Origin: Paroedura picta
Lineage: Eukaryota > Chordata > Lepidosauria > Squamata > Gekkonidae
NCBI RefSeq assembly: GCF_049243985.1
Contig: NC_135369.1
Span: 25,652,765-25,716,764 of the forward strand
DNA: 64,000 nt
Direction: 5' to 3'
The notes below the pieces were generated by a model. The model was not told the origin of the DNA. It was given only the letters and a program-made list of their open reading frames with translations, and did not search any database. Of this stretch, positions 1 through 11,824 are shown piece after piece (the stretch's first letter is position 1; each line of letters starts with the position of its first letter). Position numbers and translations under genes: made by a program.

Positions 1-179
1 TAAGCTGGTGGACCTTTCCCTCTATAGTTGGCAGGGGCATTTTTAGTTCATTGCCTCAGGTTTACCTCAGATAATGTTCTGAAACCTAGAAATTATAAGT
101 CTGCTGCCCAAGATTTGTGACTACTATTTTAAAAAATGTTGTGAATAGCTCTCTTCACCTGAGTAACTCTCATTAATTT

Positions 180-402
180 ATTTCATTTTTATCTCACCTT
201 TCTTCCAAGGTATTCAGAGTGGCATACATGGTTTACCCCTCCTCCACCATTCTGTTCTCACAACTATAATTGCCTTGTGAAAGAAATTAGGCCGAGAGAC
301 AACGACTGGCCCAAACTCAGCCAGCAAACACCCATGGCAGAGTGGGGATTTGAACGTGGGCCTTCAAGATCCAGTACTCTAACCATTACACTATGCTGTC
401 TG
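180..402 (-). repeat. tRNA-derived CORE-type SINE
   Basis: On the minus strand it reads from a tRNA-like head (GTAATGGTTAGAGTACTGG, B-box-like GTTCAAATCC) through a MIR-like centre (TTGGGCCAGTC) to a tail ending in GGTGAGATAAAAATGAAAT. It is a diverged copy. Confidence 0.75.
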
Positions 403-403
403 T

Positions 404-1390
404 TTGCCTGTTTCCTCCCCCCCCCCCCAGATTCTTCTGGAGCAAACCTTTTTCAAAACTGCCATCTTCTGAAGCTTGTCTCTTCCTTCCCTGGGTTCCT
501 GCTTCTTCTGCACTATCTTCTACTTGGCTTATCCTTCTCTAGTAGCTGAGAAGCTCCACCAATTGTAATCTTTTGCTTACTTCACAGTAGTTCAGGCTCT
601 TACTCCATGACCATCACAATATTGCATGTTTGTATACATGTCTAAAAATGTCCCTTGCTGTCCCCAAATGTCCCAAAAATTGGAGCCATCCCCCCCCTGA
701 AAAACAGCAGTTGAATCCAGGGAGAGAAACAGAACTGGGAGATGTGAACCAAAATGCTTCCTTGTGCATAAACAATCCTGTACGTCTCTTCGCAAAGCTC
801 ATGAGTTACATTTTCACACTTCTCACCATTAACTTTGTCTCCGATTCCACTTGGGAAATACAGAACCTAATAACATCAACTACACAGTATCTGGGGTTCA
901 TCCTCCAAATGAATCTCAGCCATTGTATGTCAAAAAAGTCCTCCTGCTTTCTGCGTTCTACATTACACTGATCAATGCGGATAAATGGACACAGATCTAG
1001 CGTAAGAGGTCAGTATGTTCATCTACCAGGACACTCAACTGCTGGCCTGAAAGACACTATGCTCCTGCAAAAGAACCTCTGAAGGATGTTTTGATGTGAA
1101 ATCGCTTAATTCAGATTCAAAACGATTGTTGATTGTATTTCCTGAAGCTCAGCCATGAACATAGGTCAGTTTAGTGAACAAAGAGGGGCTGCTGTTATCC
1201 CTAAGGACTATGGATGGCCTCAGAAAAGTTCTTTACATTTGAATTTTATACAGTTGTATCTCACCTTGAATTTCCTGCCTTTCATGGCCCTTTGATCCTG
1301 CTTCCTGGTGCCTGTTTATCTTTGCCACTGCAGACTTACATGGCTACTTCTCTGGAATTGTGACGTTCTGCAGCAGAAGGTCAGCAGCAC
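404..1390. other. no recognisable feature
   Basis: Only short open frames without family motifs are seen. There is a run of about 14 C at 417-430. Confidence 0.5.
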
Positions 1391-1492
1391 ATAATTTCTC
1401 CTTTTGTTTTGCAGCAGGAGATTTTTTTCCTTTTTGTTTTGAACCCAGTTCTGCTTGATCCTGACTGAGTTCAAAACAAAAAGGAGAAATTA
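1391..1492. repeat. hairpin-forming inverted repeat
   Basis: The core arms are 1429-1449 and 1464-1483 (CCTTTTTGTTTTGAAC against its complement, with one mismatch further in). A weaker outer arm pairs ATAATTTCTCC at 1391 with GGAGAAATTAT at 1482-1492. Confidence 0.8.
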
Positions 1493-1584
1493 TCCCGACC
1501 CAGACAAAAGTCAAGGATCTAAAAAAGTCAACAGAAGGGAAAAGAACTTCAGCCTCTACAGGGTAAAACATGATTAACATATAG

Positions 1585-1779
1585 ATATAGTACTAGTATT
1601 TACCAGTCAAGTTAAAAACCCAAGGCTTCTAGCACAGCCTCAATAAAATCAATAAATACTAACGCCTCCACTGATGGAAACGCATTAGTATGTATGTATT
1701 GTATGTATGTATTGATTTTATTGAGGCCGTGCTAGAAGCCTTGGGTTTTTAACTTGATTGGTAAATACTAGTACTATAT
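1585..1779. repeat. 70-bp inverted repeat (fold-back element)
   Basis: Arms 1585-1654 and 1710-1779 are reverse complements at about 68 of 70 positions, separated by 55 bp rich in TGTATGTATT. No coding capacity. The family is not recognised; it may be a fold-back MITE. Confidence 0.85.
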
Positions 1780-2235
1780 TTTGTAAAATCGCATTCTACC
1801 CTGCATAGGCTTATGTTCATTTCCCTTGTGTTGTCCTTTTTAGCTTCTTGAGAAACTGAGTTCAGCATCTAGTCCATCGTGGTGGTTCTCTCCTGGAAGC
1901 AACCTTGGCGTTGTGGTTCCTTCCTGCCCTTCCAACCAGAAACTCAGGGCAGCTTTCAAGGCTCTTCCTCTCCACCTCGTCCTCACAAAACCTCTCTGTG
2001 GGACGCTGGTAGAGAGAGAGTCTGGCCTAAGGCCACCCACAAAGTTTAAAGCAGAGGTAGGCCCTGTGCACCCAGGTGACCCCAGTCTTTGGCCAACATG
2101 CCAGCCACGATTCCACAGGGCGGTTACGTGGACAGTGATCTCCACACCTGTCACAGCCTTTCTGTCCAGGGCAAATGCTCAAGTAACAGCTCTCAATGCC
2201 TCTCTGTGTTGAGAAAACTGAGACCCTCAGTTATT
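1780..2235. other. no recognisable feature
   Basis: Overlapping open frames on both strands near 1840-2212 lack known motifs and look like chance. Confidence 0.45.
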
Positions 2236-2341
2236 TCACCTTAGGATGCTTAGGACTGATCCTGCGTTGAGCAGGGGGTTGGACTAGATGGCCTGTATGG
2301 CCCCTTCCAACTCTTTGACTCTATAATTCTATGATTCTATG
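2236..2341 (+). mobile_element. CR1 LINE 3' end
   Basis: Carries the typical 3' end with GGGGGTTGGACTAGATGGCC and the terminal ATTCTATGATTCTATGA repeats. Confidence 0.9.
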
Positions 2342-2342
2342 A

Positions 2343-2410
2343 CTTTATTTATTAAATTTTTATACTGCCCTTCCTGAGCGCTCAGGGCAGTTTGCATCAT
2401 AAAAAATACA
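2343..2410 (-). mobile_element. L2-type LINE tail fragment
   Basis: TTATTTATTAAATTTTTATA followed by CTGCCCT...AGGGCAG is the reverse complement of the common L2 3' end (CTGCCCTGAGC...AGGGCAGTATAAA). Confidence 0.55.
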
Positions 2411-3064
2411 AAAAATAATCAAATATATACAGTTGAAGTTACGTTATTAATTTTTTAAAAGTTGATTAGAAATCATTCCCTATGACAATCCCTCAGAGAT
2501 AGGAGCATAAACCCTTATCTAGTAGCCATATATCATAGGACAGGAAATGTGGTCACCAGTGGTGTGCATCTCAAAAATCCTAAATCGAAAATATACACAA
2601 AATTTGCTGTTTGGGGTCAGTACTATTTTTGGCTCTGTCAACGCAGATCTGGGACTCTTAGGTATTACATTATATAAATTCATGACCAAGGCATGAAACC
2701 CACCCTACCTTGAATGCCCTCCATGCAGGGAAAAGGACTCAGCCTGGCTTCTGCTGTGCCATTGCGCCCTCTTTCCTAGAGCCTTCTTTACTCTGGCACT
2801 GGTCTTCTTTTTGGGTTCCCCCACTGCACAGAAGTCTGGATACTGGTAAGTGTGGGAGAAAGCTGCCAACGGTCCCTTTCCAACGTCTTCTGTGGTTTCT
2901 GTTCTCTGCGGCTTACCCTTGTGTCAATATTAATGTTTTGCGTATTCAAACAATGACTTTTAACACCTTGGAGGCACCTTGAAAGTGATCTCGTTTATTT
3001 TTCCAGAGGAGAGGGCTTAGACAGGGCAGGGAATTGAACTTAGCAGGAAGGCCCGCCTCCTCTC
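2411..3064. other. no recognisable feature
   Basis: AT-rich at the start, then unassigned sequence without exon-like motifs. Confidence 0.45.
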
Positions 3065-3335
3065 AGGAAGCTACATCTCCCTACCCAGAGGCTTCTGTGT
3101 GGGGAGTCCCTCTGATCCTGGCACTGGCGAGGTGGTGAGCTAAAAGCTCATGGACGACTGTGTCTAACGCTGCAGAGAGATCTAACAGTATGAGCAGTGC
3201 CGAACCACCCTGGTCTAACTGGCGACGGAGGTCATCCATCAGGGCGACTAGCGCTGTCTCTACCCCATGGCCAAGCCAGAAACCTGACTGGGATGGGTCC
3301 AAGACTGAAGCTTCTTCCAATAATGCTGATGGTGG
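3065..3335 (-). mobile_element. L2 LINE reverse transcriptase fragment
   Basis: Translation on the minus strand gives LDPSQSGFWLGHGVETALVA, then LLILLDLSAALDTV. This matches the same region of the long L2 at 13.1-15.9 kb (LDPYQSGFRPGHGVETVLVA), so it is an old internal piece. Confidence 0.85.
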
Positions 3336-3857
3336 AAACGTGCCAGCAAATCATAACTCTGGAATCAGTCTGGGTGTTGAGCAGATAATACCAGCTAAGC
3401 TCCAGAAGACAGGCTTGATTGGAACAGCAACAATCCTGAGAAGATACATCTGCAGTTCCCAAGAATTTGGCTAATCTCAAACTGTAGAGCACCCATCTCC
3501 CAGTGAAATGTCTGTGGCAATTCATCTTCTTCTTCTAGAACAGGAAACAGCTGTGCCCCTCATGTCCAACAAACTGTTGCAGGAGAGAACGAAGGCATCT
3601 GTGTGATGCAGTGATGAGAGAGGTGTCTGGAACTTGTGAGATGTGTGTTCAAATCCTTGCTATTAGGCTTGTGAGTTTCGGCGTGCTTTGGCGTGCTTCA
3701 GCGGCCCTTCAAACCTGAGGGAGGGTCGTCGCCAACAGCACCGTCCCCCCCCCCCCATCCTGTAGCTCTGGCTGCCTCAGGCTTGAATGGCTGCCAAAGC
3801 AGCCGAAGTGCACAAGTCTACTTGCTATAGAAGTAAAGGCAGAGAGGACACTTTTTT
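3336..3857. other. no recognisable feature
   Basis: Unassigned sequence with a C run at 3744-3757 and a T run near 3852. Confidence 0.4.
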
Positions 3858-4950
3858 TTGGTTTTTATTTACATTTCGACTTTTATTTTGCCCTTTCTCT
3901 AAAAGACTCAGGGAGGATTACAATGTCACTGAAACGTAAAATTCTAAAAGTATGCAAAAAACCAATTTTAAAATGAATTAAATACAGTTAAAATATTTTA
4001 AAGTCACTCTGCTCTTGTTCCCCCTAAGATAACCCTGACTGAGGGGATATATTCTGGTGACTACCAAAGGAGTATTCGGCAGCTAGATGTTAATGTAGGC
4101 CTCAGCCTTAGGCCCGGCCCTGTGGAACTGTCTAAGGTCCTGCAGGGTCCTGATCTTTTGTGGCAGAGAATTCCACCAGGCTGGGGCCAGGTCCAAGAAA
4201 GCCAGCTTTACCTCCCTAGGGCCAGGGATCTTAAGATCTTAAGATCTGATCATTAGATCTCAACTCTCTCTGGGAAGCATATTGGGAAAGGCAGTGCCAA
4301 AGATACAAGGGTTTCAGGCTGATTAGGGCTGTAAAACCAGAACCTTGAATCTGATTCAGTTTTTGACGTGGAGCCAGTACAGCTGGTAGAGCACAGGTTG
4401 TACCAGTGAGGACTGGTGAGGACCTGTGCAGCCACATTCTGGACCAGTTGAAATTTCTGGATCCACTTCAAGGGTAGCCTTGCGTAGAGTGAGTCACTGT
4501 AATTTATCTTGGAGGTGACAGTTGTGTGGATCGCTGTGGCTAGGTTCGGTATTGACAGATAGGGTGCTAGTTGCTGCACCTGAAAAAGGTGAAAGGAAGC
4601 CTGGAGGACAATGTTCATGACCTGGGCCTCCATAGACAGCAAGGCATCCAGTGTCACACCCAGGCCCTTGACAGTCACTGAAGTTGTTAATTGGATTCCA
4701 CCAAGACCCAAGTGGGACATGCCAGCCCAGCCAGAAGACTTCCACTGGATTTGATTCCAGCCAACTCCACTTAGAACTTAAAACTGCCCAGGAACAAGCA
4801 AAGCCAAATGGTCCCCGTAAGGCTTGGAGTGCAGGGTTCATGCAACTGAGACCCAGGCTGCAGTGATTGGGGTCATGGTCCTGTCTACTGTGGACTGAGT
4901 CCGTGCTGAGAAGCTCTTGTAGTGGTGCCAGTGCTGAAAGAGCCACCAGG
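3858..4950 (-). mobile_element. decayed L2 LINE, C-terminal reverse transcriptase part and 3' end
   Basis: The minus strand gives pieces such as VTLDALLSMEAQV, QLAPYLSIPNLATAIHTTVT and QLVQNVAAQVLT, in more than one frame. They parallel VTIDASLTMEAQV, RLLAPYLSPEHLATVIHATV and QLVQNAAARVLT of the younger L2. The 3' end lies near 3860. Confidence 0.85.
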
Positions 4951-4967
4951 CTCAGCTTCCTCCTGCA

Positions 4968-5167
4968 AGGTTGCCAACTCTTGGAGATTTGGGGAGAGCA
5001 AGGTTTGGGAATGAGAGGAACTTCAGTGGTAGATAAGGCCCTAGGTGGCCATTTCCCTGGTGGCCATTTTCTCCACGAGAACTGATCTGTTTTGCCTGGA
5101 GATCAGTTTGCCTAGGATCAGTTATCCTAGGAGATCTGCAGCCACCAACAGGATGTTGGCAACTCTA
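4968..5167 (+). mobile_element. GTTGCCAGC-ended MITE
   Basis: Starts AGGTTGCCAACTC and ends GATGTTGGCAACTCT, so the ends are inverted. Inside are GGAGATTTGGGG and CCATTTTCTCC, shared with about ten other copies in this window. Superfamily not assigned. Confidence 0.7.
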
Positions 5168-6246
5168 CCTGTGGCCCTCCAGTGAGGGGTTAACCCTTTC
5201 CCCACTGTCCCTTTCCCCACTAGGCAGCCAGCCCTTCACCACTGGCCCAAGCTGGGATTCTTTCCAGGCAAATGCTTGCTACGTCACAGGAGAAAGTGGG
5301 GGAGGACTGGGTTGCAGTAAAAAAGAGGTCCGGGAGGAAGCATGTCTCTAAAAATGTCCCATGTTATTCTAAATGTTAGGAATATCCTTTTCCTTCTATC
5401 CTTCTCATCCACCAGCCAATTTATCTTTCCCTTGCCCACAGCATTCAGCCTTCTCTGCTTCCCTTCCCCTGGCAGCCTTTCCAGAGGAAAACTTTGGCTG
5501 AGCTGGGTGGTGACAGACACTGGGCTTGGCTGGGCCAGGTGCAATTTCATAGTGGGGACTGGGGAGCTTTTAAGGACTTGTGTGTGTGTGTGTGTGTGTG
5601 GGGGGGGTTGCACCTCACTTTCCCCTGTTTTTCTCCCCCCACACTGTTGCCTCTTTTCCTTATATCCTTACCCTTCCGTTTCTCCTTCCAACCTACCTGG
5701 ACCTTCCAACCACCTATCTTTTGTTTACCCCATCTTCAGCTATATTTATTATATTATTCACACTTTGTCTTTCTATACAACGGGGAACTGAAGCAGATTA
5801 CATCATTCTTTTGTCTTCCGTGGCAGAATGATGATTCGAATCTGGGTCTCCCAGAACCTAGGCTGAAGTTCTAAACACAGCACCACGCTAGCTTTTGTGG
5901 GGTGGTAGCTGTTGAACAGTAGCAAGCTGTCCAGTGGTTGCTGGTGGCCCTGATCCTGACGAGTTCGCCTTTCAAGGTCCAGATAGCCCTTCCCCCACCC
6001 CCAGCCTTTTACTGACATTAGCCAAGGCTTGAAGGCCTCTGATATTATGTGGCTGCCTAGCTAAGGCCACTGAAGGCATGCATTTCTTGAAACTTGCAGG
6101 TATGAAGTGCCCCAATGTATATTTCCCCCAATTTCAGTTTGGGGCTTTTTTGGGTTTGCAGAAGGTCCAGCACACTGCTTTAATGATCGGCAGATTTGCC
6201 CATGTTGAGAATGCAATCTATTGATTCGATAAAATACTTATCTACC
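5168..6246. other. no recognisable feature except a TG microsatellite
   Basis: A (TG)11 run followed by a G run lies at 5579-5608. The rest shows no family motif or splice-bounded coding sequence. Confidence 0.45.
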
Positions 6247-6330
6247 GAAGTTAGAATCATAGAGTTGGAAGGGACCTCATGGGTCATCTAGTCCAACCCC
6301 CTGCACTATGCAGGACACTCACATCTAGTT
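6247..6330 (-). mobile_element. CR1 LINE 3' end
   Basis: AGAATCATAGAGTTGGAAGG followed by GTCATCTAGTCCAACCCC is the reverse complement of a CR1 3' end. The CTGCACTATGCAGGA part marks a different subfamily from the 24.9 kb copy. Confidence 0.88.
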
Positions 6331-7104
6331 CTTATGTGAATGATTCTTATCTGTGATTCTTATCTATGATGATACTCCTCTCCCCAAGTCCAGCCCTAGT
6401 TCTAATATTTTGGAAACCTGAGCATAATTTCTCTCCATTAACCCTCTCAAAGAAGATTATCATTTGTAAACATCTATTAACTGGGAAGAGCGGCGTGTTG
6501 CCAAGAGAGGAGCCCGGTGGTGTGCCTCATGGATCGGGCCGAGGGAGGAGTGCAGCCAGGAACTCTCCCTTCTCTTAGATGTCTGTCCCTTGGTGGAAAA
6601 TATTTATATTAGCTTTGATGAATGGAGCTCTGGATGTCATCATGGAGGCACTGAGAGGGAGCAGCCGCCCGACCCTCATCTCGTTCCCTCCATACATTGC
6701 GGTGTGGGTGACTGGAAAGTTCAGCAAGGCTTAATGCCCTATTGCTCTGGAAGAAGCCAGCAGGCTACCTCTGGAGCCCCAAGCCAAAGAGGAGCCTCCG
6801 GTTTGGCAAGTTCAGAGGCTTCCTCAGGTGCCAGCGCAAGAGATGGAGGGATCGGATCCACGGGGAACAATCTGCGAGGACGGTCTCTTGTGCAAGCCTG
6901 ACTGAAATGAACTGGAAGTGAGGAAGAGCATTGCGTCCTGTGCAAATTAATGGGTGTGTTTCGAGGGAGGAGAGTTTGCACTTTGGATTTAGTGCCTCAT
7001 GTCACCTTGCTGCTTTCCTGCTCAGCAGCAGTTGCTTTGTTAGGGTAGGATATTTCATTCAATCCCCAATGGCTTTACAGAAGTTTTTGCAGCATTTCGA
7101 TTCA
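6331..7104. other. no recognisable feature
   Basis: Unassigned, fairly GC-balanced sequence. Open frames near 6590-6980 on both strands lack known domains. Confidence 0.4.
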
Positions 7105-7321
7105 TAGGGTTGCCAGCTCTGGGTTGGGAAATACCTGGCAACTTTGGGGGCGGAGCCAGTAGTGGACAGAATTTGGGTCCTGGAGAGACCTCAGCGTTGT
7201 ATAATGTTATGTCCTTCCAAACTGCCGATTTCTCCAGGATTATTGAACTGTTTAGTTTGGAAATGAACTGTAATTCCAGGGGATCCCCAGATTCCACCTG
7301 GGGACTCATATCCCTAGCCAT
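7105..7321 (+). mobile_element. GTTGCCAGC-ended MITE
   Basis: Starts AGGGTTGCCAGCTCTGGG, contains GGTCCTGGAGAGACCTCAGC and ends CCACCTGGGGACTCATATCC. It is a fairly complete copy. Confidence 0.8.
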
Positions 7322-7925
7322 TCAGCAACACTTGCATTGCTTTCAGGCAATTGCCAGTGTTGTTCTACTGATATCAGGGATATCTGACAACAAGGTGACT
7401 ATTTCCAAACAGGTTCTTTGCCATGGGGTAAATCCTGTTGGGAAATGATTTTTCCTATGCTTCCCGACACGTGGGCATGAAAATTCAGAATTTTCAGACC
7501 TTGCTCTCAATCATATGCCAGTTGTTTTCTCCAATGTAGCCATTTCTTCCCCCTGATTTTGTTTTGCTTTAATTGGCAATGGAATGTTGTTCTCTGAACA
7601 CTCAAATTGCTCTTTTCATTGCAGAGATATAAGGTGAAAGGTGGAGGGAATTCAGAAAACCCCATAGTTTTATATCAATGTAACATTATTCAGTTGCTGA
7701 TTACAACACCTGGCCCCTGTGGCCTGAGGGAGGGCCACTCCTGGGGAAGCCGTGAAGAGCTTGCCAGGTGGAAAGCCCAACACCAAACTAGCTGCTGCTA
7801 TCTCAGCAGCAAGGCAACTATAAAATCCTGTCCCTGTGTGGAAATCACTACAAGCTGAGCACCAGGAAATGTACCAATTTTGTCAAGAGGCGCAAACTAA
7901 AACAAATACAGTAAAATAACAAATT
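7322..7925. other. no recognisable feature
   Basis: Unassigned sequence, AT-rich towards 7900. Confidence 0.4.
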
Positions 7926-8487
7926 AAATATTTATTATGTCATGTGTGCATATAAAATTAAAAACATTAGAGGTCTGAGTATCAGACAGTACAATTTACA
8001 AGCATTCCTAGGGGATGAGAATGTCCTATGAACCACATGGAACCAGATGCATTTCGGCTTCTACAGCCTTCCTCAATGGTCAAAAATACATTAAATATAC
8101 AGGATACCCATTCAGAGTATTATATATTTTTCACAACTGGGTGTTGTTCTCTCCTATGCTGTGTGGTTAGGCAAAGAATGTTTTATATATGCATTCCTCT
8201 TCATGATGCCCGTCCTCACACAATTACTGCCTGGCATGGAATTTCCCATCGCTCTGGATGTGTGTAACATCAACCGGCAGATAGCAAGTCGACACCTTGC
8301 TAGTGAAAAATATAGAATATTCTCTGGATGTGTGTTCTGTATATTTAATGTACTTTTGACTACCAGGGAAGGTTGTAGAGGCCGAACTTAGTCTGGCTTC
8401 GTCTGCTTCATAGACATAGCCACTGGGAATGCTTGTAAATGGTACAGTTTTTAATTTTGTGTGTGCTCATTATATAATAAGTATTTG
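7926..8487. repeat. long diverged inverted repeat pair
   Basis: The left arm (7926-8102) and right arm (8337-8487) are reverse complements with clear drift. They share TACATTAAATATACAG, TTTACAAGCATTCC and AAAATTAAAAAC. The 234-bp spacer contains no known gene. It is either a fold-back element or two opposed copies of one repeat. Confidence 0.75.
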
Positions 8488-9829
8488 TTTTGTTGTTTTG
8501 TTTTGTTTGAGCTTGACCCTCTTGGCAAAACTGGAATATTTTGGGTTGAGTTTGTTCCCCCTCTTTTGATGTTCACCAGGAAACATACCCCGGCAAGGAA
8601 CAAACCAAGAGTCAGTCAAGGAGTCCTTGATATCTGTGGAGGGGCCTTCTTGCCATCCTATTGCTCTTCTCAAACTGCATGCAAAGAGGAGCAGGTAGCT
8701 TTGAGAACCATCAAGTTCATTAGTCAAGTATCACATGAAGACCAGTGGCAGGACCTTCCATAAGGAGTAAAAAAGATCGGGTCTAGAGAAGATTGCAGAC
8801 TCCATGGCCTACCTGTGGGTCCCGAAACCACAGGTTGAAGGTCACTGCTGCAGAGTGACCAGCAAACAAGCTGGGGTGGTGAAAATGGGCCAGCTTGATT
8901 CTGGGTCACCAGCTTAGCTTTCATCTCATCAACATCCTCCCACCTGCATCCTTTTACTTTCTCTCGTGGAGGATCTGATGCTCTGACAACAGGGTGACAT
9001 TCAACACTGTTCCTTCTGTCTGTAAGCAGCCTGTGAGTATTTTTCGACTCAAACTTGACCTCGCAAGAGAGGCACTGTTTTTCTCCTGGTATCTATCTGA
9101 ACAGTGCTGCTTTCCTCTGATGCAGGAAGTGCTTTTATAGCTAAGGAACCATTTGTCTGGTGTAGTTAAGTAGAGCTGCAGGATTTAACCTGCGGTTATC
9201 ATGTGAGAGGTGACATTCAAGACGAGAGTGTATTATTTTATTTTCCCTTCAGGTATCCCTGGGTTGACTCTGATCTGGGATGTGGTTAAACAGCAGTGTG
9301 GGTGTTTTACAAGCTGAAGCTGCCAAGCGCTAATTGCTAATAGCTCATGAGCATCAAGTACATGACTGTTCCCTCAGCCAAATCAGCTGGTCTCTCTTTC
9401 AAAATAAATCTCCCCCCAATAATTCCTGGGTTGCGTCTGCGAGGACACGTTGGATAAAACTCGATTAAATTGGCCATCAGTGTGGGTGTGTGTATGGGTG
9501 TCCCACCAATAGGAAAAAGGCAGTCCAAGGGAATCTGCTCAGCAACTGCTGAGTACATGGCCTGCCTTTTTGTTATTGTCCGGGCTGCCACAGGCTGCCA
9601 CATGTCCAGGCTGCCACATGGAGCTACCACCACCATGTCAAAGAAGTCAGCCATGGTGGTGGTGGTGACCTAAAGCAGCCTGGCTGGCTGTGGCCTGATC
9701 CTGGATCAGCTGGCCAATGTGGGGGCAGCCCTATGACCAGCTACCTCTGTGAGTCCCCCCTGATGAGTTCCTTCCCCACGTTCCACCATCTATTCTCCAG
9801 GAATTTGAGAGCTAGCAACCCCAGCTCCA
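8488..9829. other. no recognised feature; possible conserved non-coding stretch at 9310-9480
   Basis: No repeat or exon was recognised. The part at 9310-9480 is rich in TAATTGCTAATAG-like homeodomain-type words and looks unlike the surrounding repeats, but conservation cannot be judged here. Confidence 0.3.
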
Positions 9830-9951
9830 GAATTACTGCCTGGCCCCATGCTGAAGCCAATCAAGGAGTGGTCCGTGTCTCATGTCAGGTGAATTACTGC
9901 CTGGCCCCACACTGAGGCCAATTAAGAAGTGGTCCTTGTCCCATGTCAGGT
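9830..9951 (+). repeat. 61-bp tandem duplication
   Basis: Units 9830-9890 and 9891-9951 both begin GAATTACTGCCTGGCCCCA and end CATGTCAGGT, differing at about nine positions. Confidence 0.9.
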
Positions 9952-10049
9952 GGATGGGAACTGCTGCTGCTGCTGGAAGCCATCTGGCTGAATCCCCCAC
10001 CATAGGGCTGCCCGGGCCCTCCTGGCCACCGGTGGGGGAGTAGAAGGGG

Positions 10050-10234
10050 AGAGCTACTAGATCCAGGCTGGGAAAGTCCTAGAGATTTGGAGATGGAGCC
10101 TGGAGAAAACAGGGACCTCAGTGGGGGACAGAGTCCACCTTCCAAACCAGCCATTTTCCGCAAGTAAACTGAACTCTGAAGCCTGCAGATATATTCTGGG
10201 AGATCCCCAGGTCCCACCTGGAGGCTAGCATCCC
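10050..10234 (+). mobile_element. GTTGCCAGC-ended MITE, 5' end worn
   Basis: Contains CCAGGCTGGGAAAGTCCTAG, AGATTTGGAGATGGAGCCTG and the end CCCACCTGGAGGCTAGCATC. Confidence 0.75.
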
Positions 10235-11478
10235 TGCTCCACAGGCAGGTGCAAATGGCAGCAGGATTCCACTCAACTTTTTCCCACCATCCTTTGGGGA
10301 GGGGGCCTCAGGGCAGCATGGGTTCCTAGGGCAGCTACTACTGTTGCCCATTGGCTATGACTGTCCCTGCCCCTAGAGAGCCTAGAAGAAGGAGGCAAGA
10401 CCTTGGAAACTTCAGGCCAGGCCCTGAGAATGAACAATCCTGACTGTGTGTCTGGTAGGACAGAAAGGCAGGGCTGGCTTGAGGAGACCTGGGAGTTGAG
10501 GTGGATAAGATGAGCCTCACAAAGCCCCTGGAGGCAGGTTTGTAGGCTGAGGTGAGAAGCAGGGCCATATGGGGGACAAATGGAGGCTTAAGTTGGGGGG
10601 AAGGTGAAAAAGAGGGGCCTGGAGGAGGAAACTCCTTTTTAGGGCCTAGTGGGGCTGTGTGCTGTTGGCATGGGGGAGGGAGTGGCCAGGTAAGTGATAA
10701 CCTCGAGGCATTAAGTTCTGGGGGGCTCAATAATATAGTGGTAGCAAGGGAGGGGCTGAATGAGTGTTCTGCCCCGTCCTCAGCCTAACAAAAAAAAAAA
10801 ATCTCTGACGACCTTCAGGAAAAATGCAGTTCTCTCAGACTATGAGAGGCCAATGAGGACGCCTGCCATGCATTCAGCAGTCTGGGCCTCGCTGTTTTGA
10901 ACCCTCAGGAATCTGCCGAAATGTGTTCTTCCTCACGCTCTGTTTATGGAATAAAATTGCCGAGTGACACATCCCCTCTGCCCGCCTTCACCTCCCTACA
11001 AACTGAGAAGAGCCGATCTATTTTAGGGATTCACGCACGCAAGGTTGGCGCATGCTGTTTGGGACGGATGATGCTCATGGAAGAATGGGAAGACGCAGCT
11101 TCCGATTGGCTGGGCTGGGAGGTGGCAGCATTTTAGAGCAGCAAGGTAATTAGCGCTTGATGGATGGTCATCGGCATGAGCTCACATATTCCCCCCTCTC
11201 TGCTGTGAACAACTCTGCCAAATATATATATATATAAATAAATCTTTTTTGGGCTATTCAAATGCTTATGCCCCAGTGTCTGAAGGAGGGAATACATTGT
11301 TCTCCTAATACCTTTACTACTGTAGAGAGAAAAGCAGCTGAGGGTTTTTTTGTGGGGGGAAATGAACTCTGGGTAGGATTCAGCTGCTTCTCTAACCACA
11401 CCCCTCTGATCATCTTCTCAAAATGGCTGTCGCTTGCAATGCTAGGCCTGATAATCTTGCCTCTAATATTTTTCTATA
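10235..11478. other. no recognisable feature
   Basis: Holds an A run at 10789-10800 and a short (TA)n at 11221-11236. The stretch 10900-11170 looks single-copy but shows no exon motif. Confidence 0.4.
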
Positions 11479-11671
11479 TAGGGCTGCCAGCTTCAGATTG
11501 AGAAATGCCTGGAGATTTTGGGAGTGGGGCTTAAAGAAGGTGGGGTTTGGGGAGGGACTTAGAATCCACCTTCCAAAGTGGCCATTTGCCCCGGATGAAA
11601 TGGTCTCTGTAGCCTGGAGATCAGGTGTAATCCCAGGAATTCCAGCTACCACCTGGTGATTGGCAAGCCTC
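11479..11671 (+). mobile_element. GTTGCCAGC-ended MITE
   Basis: Starts AGGGCTGCCAGCTTCAG, has GGAGATTTTGGGAGTGGGGC and ends GTGATTGGCAAGCCTC, an inverted match to the start. Confidence 0.8.
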
Positions 11672-11824
11672 AGTGTGATGAAAGGGACCTTCCCAATATG
11701 AGCAGAAAGCCTTTTCCACCTTACTTTTTAATGACAGTCAGCACACCAACACCTGTGGGAGTAGGGTTCGTGCAGCTTCTCTTTCATAGGGGAGAAAAAC
11801 TATGCTAAATACAATGTATATATT

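Noticed and set aside
9337-9673. Opposed open frames of 105 and 67 codons
   Set aside because: No family motif or splice signals support them; the stretch looks non-coding.
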